DNA from: Pyxicephalus adspersus
Taxonomy: Eukaryota > Chordata > Amphibia > Anura > Pyxicephalidae
Assembly (NCBI RefSeq): GCF_032062135.1
Contig: NC_092864.1
Coordinates: 17,039,839 to 17,103,838 of the forward strand
Reading direction: 5' to 3'
Length of the DNA stretch: 64,000 nt
In this document: positions 1 through 10,800 of the stretch, piece after piece
Position numbering within the stretch: position 1 is the stretch's first letter
Layout of the letters: each line of letters begins with the position of its first letter
Notes under the pieces: model-generated
What the model was told of the DNA's origin: nothing
Databases searched by the model: none
Seen by the model: the letters and a program-made list of their open reading frames with translations, nothing else
Made by a program: the position numbers and the translations under genes

Positions 1-1190
1 AATTGTATGGAGCTTCTCATTATATACCTGCTATGCCACTATGCCTGATTTTCCACAAGGATCCCAACCTAAAGCTTTTTTCTACTGGCTCAGGCGAGGT
101 GTTCAATGTCTTGACCATTTCCTAGATGAAAATTGCCACTTTTTACCATTTCATATTTTAGGAGTTAAATATGCACATCCACCCTCATATTTTTTTATTA
201 TTTACAAGTGAAGCACTATATATACACCCACCTCTGTTCTGATCAAGTTTTTTCATTGCCATCTTCCCTCCTAAAGTTAATTGGTAAACTGACCACTCGA
301 TTATCCATTGCGGATTTATATCAGATCCTACAATTGAGGGATGCTGATTTACCCAGCAATTATTCTTATGTAGTTAAATGGGTAACATTCCTGGATATGC
401 CTTATCAGGAAACCCCGTAATATTTGAAAACTAGCTGGTCAGTGGTTGGTAAGCTGTTCATTAGTGAAATTTGGAGGGAGATGCATTATAAAATATTACA
501 TAGGGCATACTATCCATTTGCTCTTAGGATCAAATCTTCTACAGTCGCTAAGTTTCAATTGGCATGCCCTAAATGCAGTTTATCTCTAGCTTCCTTGGAA
601 CATGCATTGTGGTCTTGTCAAAAAATCTAGTCTTTCTGGCTTCATGTTTTTTCCCATGCAAACCATTTATTAGGCCAAAGACAAACCTTTTTACCTTAAG
701 TGGCTCTTTTCTATGTACTTCCCTCTTCTTTGCCAGTATCAAACACTACCAGATCATCGTCTAAACTTGGAAATTTGTGCTTTCTTGAGGCAAAAAAATG
801 TATTATGAAACAATGGCTGGACCCTGTAGCTCCGTCTATGTTACACCTTACTCAATTATTACATTCTATTATGAAGATAGATAAAATAGAGGCTACTCAG
901 CACCTTCACACACATCCTCAAAGATTTTTTGATATCCTTTCTTTGAAAGACACATTTTCTTCCACCCAATTAGATGATCCTATTGATCTTTTTCGTCATT
1001 CTACATGGTGCGATTAGAACTTTAAATAATACCTAAAGTTTTCTAGGTTTTCCTTTTTATAGCTAGCTCATGATTTTATCTCTTTGTTAATAAGGCAGAC
1101 ATTGAATTTGTTTTGTTTAATTACTTATTTTAATTGCCATTGTTCTACTGACTAGACAGTGATCCCCTCTCCCAGCTCCCTGGTTTAAAA
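1..1190 (+). mobile_element. LINE (L1/Tx1-like) ORF2 3' fragment, decayed
   Basis: The plus strand reads, with several stops and frame changes, as the C-terminal part of an L1-clade ORF2. Visible landmarks are a segment at 424-630 with HYKILHRAYYPFALR and a CPKC...LEHALWSC zinc-knuckle-like motif, and at 700-1017 a LEAKKCIMKQWLDP motif typical of the last domain. It lies antisense to the MARCO-like gene. The 5' end is off the window and the 3' end, before the N gap, is not sharply defined. Confidence 0.65.
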
Positions 1191-1227
1191 TAAAAAATAT
1201 TAGTGAGGAAACACATTCATATGTCTG

Positions 1228-1592
1228 NNNNNNNNNNNNNNNNNNNNNNNNNNNNNNNNNNNNNNNNNNNNNNNNNNNNNNNNNNNNNNNNNNNNNNNNN
1301 NNNNNNNNNNNNNNNNNNNNNNNNNNNNNNNNNNNNNNNNNNNNNNNNNNNNNNNNNNNNNNNNNNNNNNNNNNNNNNNNNNNNNNNNNNNNNNNNNNNN
1401 NNNNNNNNNNNNNNNNNNNNNNNNNNNNNNNNNNNNNNNNNNNNNNNNNNNNNNNNNNNNNNNNNNNNNNNNNNNNNNNNNNNNNNNNNNNNNNNNNNNN
1501 NNNNNNNNNNNNNNNNNNNNNNNNNNNNNNNNNNNNNNNNNNNNNNNNNNNNNNNNNNNNNNNNNNNNNNNNNNNNNNNNNNNNNNNNNNNN
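1228..1592. other. assembly gap (365 N)
   Basis: A run of N. Reading frames across it carry no information. It lies 3' of the last visible collagen exon and could hide another. Confidence 0.99.
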
Positions 1593-1787
1593 AAATTTGA
1601 AGAAATTTATACTCAAATGGTGTCTACAGAACAGAAGGTGAAGGGCAATCTCCCCATTTGGACACTGATGGCCTAAAACTGACAGCTGTTTTAACTCATA
1701 TAAATGATTTTTTAAAAATATTTAGTTTTAGTTTAACTTTGTGCACAGTTTACTATAATGTACAGTGATAAAAAGAAAATAGTGTAC

Positions 1788-1841
1788 CTGTGTCTCCTTT
1801 ATTGCCCTTCTGTCCAGTGGCTCCTGTAGCTCCAGGTATAC
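1788..1841 (-). CDS. marco: MARCO-like collagen exon (54 bp), last one visible
   Basis: The exon encodes GIPGATGATGQKGNKGDT with acceptor CAACACAG and donor ACAG/GTACAC. The N gap 1228-1592 and then LINE sequence follow on the 3' side. Later collagen exons and the receptor head lie in the gap or beyond the left edge. Confidence 0.85.
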
Positions 1842-4800
1842 CTGTGTTGGAGTAAACAAAGATAAATGTCACCTTGCTTCACAGGTTGAGTTACTGAGTG
1901 TTGTAATGTTATGTTATATACATTATGCTTGCTCCCATCTAAATAAAATAGGACCTAATTGACACCTCCATGGCTATTTCCCATGACATACTTCAAAAAT
2001 CTATTATTTATAGTCTTTTAGAAACAGCTTGCATCCAAAGCCACAAAGATGCATAGGACAGCTAAGGAACTGGAAAAAGGATCCCAGAGCAATGGAAAAT
2101 TCTAATATTGTTGCATTTACTCAACTTCCTACACCTAACCAGGTTTGGAAAAATCTAAGAAATGTTCAATTAAAAAAGTCCAATTTACAAAGCTAACACA
2201 CCAGAATAAGGACACAAATTAAAAAAATAATTCTTTTTAATTTAGTCCAATGAGAACTACAATCACATGGCTAAAATTAAACATACTTTGCCTTGTGTTA
2301 AATCTTTGTGAGTTGAGCCTTACGTCTGCCGCCAACTGGTAAACTGATGGGAGATTGGCATATGGGCAGAAATGTTGTATGGACAACTAAATTAAAAGCA
2401 GTTTTGTGTACACCAAGTCAACTCCTTCTATAGCCACCCCCAAAACAAATCTTCTCCATCCCTTCCTTTTTCTAGAAAGATTAGTAAATTGGTGAAGAAT
2501 TTGCCTTCACACAGCTAGGGATGTAAGGGTCAGGACTCCAGGAGCCGACCCTTCTAGTACCTAAACCTCAAGTAGTCACCCAAAGTTCCGTGTTAAGTAG
2601 CTTCCAGTTGGTTGAATACTCAGCGGTTCCAGCAGGACCTGTTACTCTTCGTCTAAGCACAAATATTAGCCCTGAAATAGGGGGCTCAGATTCCTAAAAC
2701 GTGACAGGTTTTTGTTAGCTCTTCATAAAAATATCCTATATGAATTGAGATATCAGTACTTCTTCTAGACGCTTCATTTACTTTGGGTATGGGCTACTAA
2801 TAGGTTTAACATTCCTACTTTGTTTAATTTTAAATAATCACTATTTTATACATTCTAGACACTTTTCAGATATTTATCCATGAAACCACTCATCATAAAC
2901 TCCTTACCTGGAATTCCATTATTCCCATTGTCTCCTTTGCTTCCTTTCTCTCCTGCTGGACCCTGTAAGCCAGGAACACCTGGGGCACCTGCATTTCCTA
3001 TAATATACAGATGATAATAACATTATAGTGTGCTGATAGATTTATATAAAATGTAAAAATACAAATACTGGATATAAATTATAAAACATTTTACAAATTA
3101 TCTCTTAACAAGTACAAGAACAAGTGAAAACAATAAAGCCATGTGATTTTACCTTTTTGTCCAGGTGGTCCCATCATTCCTGGCTTACCATCGATCCCTG
3201 CAGAACATACAGTCAGGTTTAGATAAGAGATATTCTGTGATTTATCATTTACACAAAATTTCCTTATTGTGTTATACCATTCGCCATTCAACTTTCCTCC
3301 ACCCCTCGGCAGGACCTGCCCTTGCCTATGACTGGACAGTGAAGCGGAAGAGTTTACATTTCTGCCACTGCCTTCAAGTAAGGAAAGCTCAGATCCAAGC
3401 AGTCAGTGATGTACCTTAGATGTTCAGGACAGTCCTGTTGACTTCCATGAGAAGGCGTCCACAGACCCTGCAGTTAATGCCTGATATGTCTTGGCAAGTC
3501 CAATTTATGTGAAGCCAGAGATTTTTGGACTACATGTGGGTCTCTTAGCTCTCCTGTGCACTACTCCTTCTGTTCAAAAGTTTTAGGTCCATACCCCATT
3601 TAGAGTGTTGCAAAACTTTTTTTCAATCATATAGAACTAAGGTGGCCCATGACAGGGTTTGTGAATATTTCACAATTTCTTGGTCATTGTTGGCATTCCC
3701 AGACACTCTATCATTCCCATTACCTTAGTGGAATAGTGAACAGGGAGGTGTTTTATAGTTTAAAGTATGTCTGAACTTTTTTTAGGTATTTTGTTGGAGA
3801 TCAAATTGGACTCTTTGAATCTTCTTAGGAAGATTTCTCTTCAATTCCCACTCAGAGACACAACTAAATTAGCTCACTCTTTTCAATAGTGAGCTAAAAT
3901 GTATTTTTATCACTTTCTGTACCAATGGCAATGGTTACCAGCCCTAACCCCATACCACCTTTTTCACCATTCCCATATAGAAAAAAAAGAATAGGGAGGA
4001 AGAGTAGAGGCAGCAAGTGGTATCTCTCCCCATAGTAAACAATGGGGATTGATAGAAGTCTGCCTACTGACTATGTTGTATAATGACATTATGTTCTAAT
4101 GTCAGATTTTTACCCAAGATGATTATGGCTGATTGTCTCAAGCAGCAAAAAATCCAGCATCTGTATGAGGCTTAAAATGGTACACTGAGCTGGACCGGTC
4201 ATTTTGTGTTATAAAATAACATCTGTTACATATGATATCTCACCATCTTTCCCATTGGCACCAGTCACTCCTGGAAATCCTGAAATGCCCACAGTTCCTT
4301 TGTCTCCCTTCTGTCCAGGAATTCCTAAAATTAATTAATTAATCAGTCAACTACGCATAGGATTTCAATTGCTTTATGTTTCAGGTGACGTTGCGTATTA
4401 CAATTTGTCAAGTTACATTTGTTCATAGTAGCAGCTTTGATATCACCTGTGATGAAGCCTTTATGATAATCTCTTATATCACCCTTCAGCATGGGTATTA
4501 AAGGAATCTTAGCAGTTAGAGCAGCTCTGAAATAGAGGGTTCTCCTAAACTGGAAGCAAAGCCCATGTTACCTTCAAGGGCTAATCAGTACTCATTTCAC
4601 CCTTAAAACCATCTTAAAGACACCTTGTCACTATTAGTTCAACAAAACAGTTCCGATAGGATTATATATATCCAACACACGTCATACATGCTAATTACAT
4701 GTAAAAACCTCTCTCGTGTAGACATCCAAATACCCTGAGACTGCTGTTGTTTGCTACCATCTTGGATGTGATGTCAACAGCCCCAGCAGACTTGGAGCTG

Positions 4801-7800
4801 TCACTTATTGACNNNNNNNNNNNNNNNNNNNNNNNNNNNNNNNNNNNNNNNNNNNNNNNNNNNNNNNNNNNNNNNNNNNNNNNNNNNNNNNNNNNNNNNN
4901 NNNNNNNNNNNNNNNNNNNNNNNNNNNNNNNNNNNNNNNNNNNNNNNNNNNNNNNNNNNNNNNNNNNNNNNNNNNNNNNNNNNNNNNNNNNNNNNNNNNN
5001 NNNNNNNNNNNNNNNNNNNNNNNNNNNNNNNNNNNNNNNNNNNNNNNNNNNNNNNNNNNNNNNNNNNNNNNNNNNNNNNNNNNNNNNNNNNNNNNNNNNN
5101 NNNNNNNNNNNNNNNNNNNNNNNNNNNNNNNNNNNNNNNNNNNNNNNNNNNNNNNNNNNNNNNNNNNNNNNNNNNNTTTTTGAACACATATTTTGTGATA
5201 GTAAATCGTGGCAGAACCTCTGAGGACTTCTAAACCCCAGTAGAGAAAACCTGTTCTATAATGTTATCCTTCACCCCTCCGCCCAGCAGCTACGGACATC
5301 AAAATCTCAGGGACTTTCATTCATACTAGACGAATGGATAGTCCTACCTGATTGTCCAGACTCTCCTTTCTGACCAGGATCACCTTTGGCTCCTGAAAAA
5401 AGATACACCTAAGTTAGGCTGTCAGTGTTAGTATTGCAGAGCATGGGTAACTTATGTGAGAATTGGAATTTTTTAATTTGTGGGTTTAGTTCTGCTTTAC
5501 TTTGCTATTTGAGGGCCTGAAATGCACAGAGCAAAATATTTTCAAATTATCTTGACATTGTATGGTTCAGTTTGGCTGCATTCATGAGCATTTCAGGCCT
5601 TAAAGTTGACAATCGCTTAATGCATTCTGATGCATACAAAATGTATAAATGACAGAAAAATAATTCCAGCAAAGAATATAGCGAGAAAAACAAACGTAAG
5701 ATAAAAACAAGAGTAAAAGAACAAACTGAAGACCAGATTAATGTGGCTGTGATCTGTGCAATGGTATAGATGAAGTGCAGAAAGATGGGTTGGTTGATCT
5801 ACCTGCATCGCCTTTATCTCCTTTTGGGCCACTATTCCCAGGCACTCCAGGCAGTCCTGTACAGACAAAGTTATTTTGTGGTATATATAATATACTTTTG
5901 TTACTATTATCATTAGTTGTATTATCTTTGGTATTACTAAAGAAATGTAAAATATTTGTTTGCTTTTTCTCACTCATTATGGGTTTTCATTTCATTCCAA
6001 TCTAAGACCAAACCAGAAATGATAGTTATCAAAGTCAAACTATTTGATGCCAGGTCATACTTACCTAAAAGATCATCTGAGATATAAATAAATAAAATAA
6101 AACTATCGGATGAGAATCTGTATTCACGGAGCGGGGTGACTGTTGTAATGGTGGAAACAATACTGAAGCGTACGGCTCAGCAACAGTTGCCTCATACAAA
6201 AGACTATACTGACGTCACGCTGCTCCTCCCTTGTTTTTCTGTCTCTAGTACAGTTTGTGAATTTAGTGCAATATAAAGGCCAAAAGTGTCATTCAGGATA
6301 TAAGAATTTATTAGAATAATACTTTTGTTTTATTGCAAATAATGTCCAAATTTTTCTGTGGACAACCAAAATTTTTTTGAGGACCACTGATTGGCAACCA
6401 CTGAACTAAAGGATTTTTGGACACTAAATATACAAAAAAAGAACAAAATATAAATATTAGTGTTCCGATTTGTGAGGAGTGCAGTGATGTCATCTTCCCA
6501 CATACTTTATTTATTTATTTATTTATTAGGATCAGACATGTACCTGTATCTGTGTGTTCTGATTGTTAGGATCAGACATGTACCATTATCTGTGTGTCCT
6601 GATTCTTAGGATTAGACATGTACTTGTATCTGTGTGTTCTGATTCTTAGGATCAGACATGTACCTGTGTGTTCTGTTTGTTAGAATCTGATCTGTACCTG
6701 GTATCAAGGTGATGTTTTGAATTCTCATACTGAGCTCCATGTTCTGGATTTTGATGAATTGGATTTCTTCTTCCAGGTCTTCCAGGCTCAGTGTGGTCCC
6801 TGGGTGCCTTGATGACAGTGATGTAACGTTTATCATGGTTATATCTTCCTCCAGCTTGGAATCTGAGGGGGATTCATCTCTTTCTTCAGACCTCTTATTA
6901 CTACTGATCACCTCAGGCAGACATTTCATGTTGCAGATATCATCTCTGAGGGCTGAGAGCTCATGCCGGAGCTTAATATCTATGGGGTTGAGATCACAAA
7001 TATCAGAGACAATCTATGTAAATGTATGGGTAAGTGTAAAAGAGATTTAGGTTGAAGGCTATGCCTTGGTTTAGATGATTTATGGATTTAGGTTGAGTTT
7101 AAACTGCAGCTAAACTAAACACAGTGTTTCTTCTGTAATGAGGGGATGCTTGGAAATGTAATCTATTGATCTTCTTTCTTCGGTTATCACATGGCCACAT
7201 GTTCCTGGCTGAATTCAGAGAGAGGAAATAGCTGTGGTGCAGTATGCAAGCACATATGACCCATGTAACAGATATTCTGTCTACCACTTTGTTTCTCTAC
7301 ACTGTTTGAATTTACTTATCAAGCCAATTGCTTTTGAATTTGCCTTGTTCAGTGTAAATAAATCAGCTGCACCAAAGCTGATTAAAGCGTAAAACCCATA
7401 TAAGTGCTACATGCAGTTTTCAGGCATTACAAAAAAACAAGACCTTGGGGGGTTCCGGTTTAGCTACAATACACTGAGGAAAATACTAACTGAAATGGCA
7501 AAGGGTCGCCTCCCCAGCATGCTGTTCCTCCACTGTCCAATCAGCAGGCTGGGGGTGTGTTCTTGACCAAACTACATTGCTATTGCAGTGGAGGTCCAGG
7601 GTCTGACTGTTCTGACTGGCAGTGGTGACTGGAATCAAAAGGCTAGCTGCAGATAATAACTAATACCTTGGCATTTTAAACAGTTGAAATGCAATTAACT
7701 GTATACAGTATGTATCTGTTTGCCTGGAACTGCACCTTTAAAGTTTTAGCTCTGAGACAATAAATTGGAGATTATTACAATAAATTAGAGACACATTGAG

Positions 7801-10800
7801 CCTCATATATACAAATGGCAAAACTATATTATGTTATGTTATTCCAAATTCTCAAAATAAAATGTTGTTATTGTAGGAAAGAAGATTGGTTTTCTCTTTA
7901 GACTGATCTATGTTTGAGGCCCATTGTGGCTGCTGTGTGAGTAATCAGTTTAAATTCCATTGCTGAATCCAGGTGCGATGAAAAGCCCCTCCCCCATAGG
8001 TGATCATTACCTCTAAAGGCCAGGTACACAGATCCGCAGGTCAGCAGGAGAAGATACACAAACACAAAAGCTCGCACAAAGCATTCTTTGTTTTTCCCTT
8101 TTGGTTTTTTGTCTGGAAAGAGAAAAAAAAGCAAGGATCCAGTTCACTGTCATTTAAAATAACGGGGACCAGCTGTGGCCAACAAGAATAGGAAAAGCTG
8201 CAGTGTCATAGTACAAATGGTATTTGGGAGGCGGAATATGCCCCATCATTGGTCTCAGTGGGAGGGAATGGCTGCATAAAGGCAAGCAATGGGCTACAAT
8301 TGGGGTTACAATTTAGTGACCAATATTCTAACCAAAATAATCTTATTTTTAAAAATAGTATAGGTAAAAGCTAAAAGTTTCCTAAAATGATTATAAAATA
8401 AAAAAGGTAACTAAAACGGAATATGATCACTTTTATTGTACATTTTGAAATTCAGACTGATACTTCGGGGCTCATTTACATGTAAGTACTATTGCAGTGC
8501 ATTGGGCTGTAACTTTCTGGGGAGGCTTTTACGTATATTACTGTAAATTTAATCTAGAGGTTTTCACATAAAAAATGTTTTATTCTCCTATAATGAGAGT
8601 GAGAATCAGCTCATGGACTGGCAGGAACACAAACAATGGGCCTGATTTATTAAAGCTTTCCAAGTCTTAGAAGATAGACTATCATGAATGATCCTGGGCA
8701 ATTCACCAAATTTGCAATGGCTTTCCTAAAAATAATTTTGCGATTAGTAGTCAAATGTTTTCCTGGACTGCACCTATTCCAGGTTTGCTGGATCACCCAG
8801 ACTCACCCATGATAGTCTACCTTGTCCAATCTTAGATAGCTTTAATAAATCAGGGTTATAGTAACTCCATCTGCAACAACATCATCAATAATAATATTAT
8901 TACTATTTATAGGGTGTTTGATTTGCTTACATAACTTCAGAGGCAACATTTTGTGGTTTCCTGCTTTTGTTTCTGAGGTAACCAGGGAATTTTTGTGACT
9001 GTTTTTGTTTTTTTTCTTAGAGTAGACAGTTGTATTTAAAAGGAGAACTACATTCCAGTAATGCTTTGTGCCATTATACAGCAAAAAATGTTGTCAATGA
9101 CTGCTGTGCTCTAGGAAAATGTTTCTCAACCAAGGATCGATGGAACTCCAGGATTCCTCCAAAGGTTTCTAGGGGTTCCTTAAGCAGTTTGTGCTTCTTA
9201 GGTCAGTTTGAGTGACCCAATGATATTTTTGTCTTTCTGTAGAAGTGACATTCTTCCCACTGACCACCACACAAAATTACTGTGATCTGTGGATATAGTA
9301 ATTATAGCAGGGGTTCATTAAGACCTGGAAGTTATTTCAAGGTTTCCCAGGATCAGTACATGCACATGAAAGAGGACAACGGGGAAGCACAGTTCTTCAA
9401 TGCACCAAAAAGGGTGACTACTGCTGGCATATATTTGGAAAATGTGCAAATAAATGATTGCTAGGATTGTCTTGTGAGGGCAGAGGTGCCTTGCTTGGGG
9501 TGCCAAAATAAACAAGAGTCGCCCACCCAGCTGTCATGTATTATTATATCCCCATACAGATTATGGGGCATTGTTCCTGTATTACAGCTGTAAATGATAT
9601 TCTTATGATAATGATGATCATCAGGAAGTGAAATTTGCAGCCTCAGCATAATAACTAGTCATTTATTTTTTTTTTATTATTATTAGACTCTACCATGCAG
9701 AGCAATAAAAGTTTCACTTCTTGTTTCTGTTACAAAGTAAATTTGATTAGATCAGTGTTGTTTATAGTAGTTTATGTGGCAGAGAATCAAAACTTAGGGC
9801 AGGGCAGTGGTCCCTAGTGTGGGACACTTTAAAGTGGGCTTAAAGTGAAACTAAAGTCCCACTATGAACTTTTGTGATTTAGGTAGGTGTTTATTGCAGA
9901 AAGGGCCAGGCTCTTACCTGCCTGATGGCTGCCCAGTTGTCAAATTTTGCTGTGCTGAATATGCATGCACGCTCAGCGTTGGTTAATAGGAAAACTCAGC
10001 AATCCTGACTTCCCTTGTACGTTCCCGGAATGAATGTCAAGTTGCATCATCCCAGCATGGCCAATCGCCTTTAGGAAGTGAAGAAGAGGGAAGATGGTGT
10101 TTCCCTTACATTTCTACCATGTATGAAAAACCAGGCATTTAATGCGCAGTATGCATGACTGGTGCTGCACTGCTGCGCATTCAAATGATGCATGTCCATT
10201 TATGCATTGTGATACATTTTGAATGGGCTACATAATCAAATTGTCTATCACCATCATAAACCAGAACAACTATCCTCTGTGCCCCTCTATGAAGCTGGTT
10301 TCACTTAGTAAGAAAAGGATTTCCCCATCTTAAGACTTAGAAAATTAAAATTCAGACTTTGCAGCGTTACGTTTCTGGAGCCATGTAGTCTGTACTGTTG
10401 CGTAACTAACTGCTGAGTTTGTATAAAAACTTTCATGAATGGTAACTCCCAGGGGATGGATGCATAAGGTAAGTATCAGCTCTGTGGATTACAACTTTAA
10501 CACTCGGTAAAGGGGTACATAGTTGCCGATACATAGTAGGAAGCCTACTTGTTTTTTAAACGATTGGTTGGTGGAGGTTGGATGGTTTGCTACTTGGTGA
10601 GTCTGACCCGGGTATGGAATTCTCACTTTACTGTCTGTGATTAAATATGCAACAAAACAAAAAGAGACAGACTTGATGGACCACCGCTCTTTGAAAATAA
10701 TTACCACAAAAGAGAAATTCGCAGTTTAGACAAAAAAAAAAAAAAAGAAAAGAACACTTTTTGTGGTTTATTTTAGGTATCATTTAGAGCAGGGGTCTAA

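Noticed and set aside
1200..5233. Long open frames across 1200-1676 and 4695-5233
   Set aside because: They consist almost wholly of unknown residues from N runs.
5775..6005. Plus-strand open frame over the collagen exon
   Set aside because: It is the antisense shadow of the Gly-X-Y exon and the hAT fragment.
6062..6081. A 12-bp microexon (minus strand) with good acceptor and GTAAGT donor, in phase with MARCO exons 3 and 4
   Set aside because: The donor belongs to the leader of the hAT-type element, which has a degraded equivalent in the second copy at about 23.99 kb. It is transposon sequence, not a conserved receptor exon.
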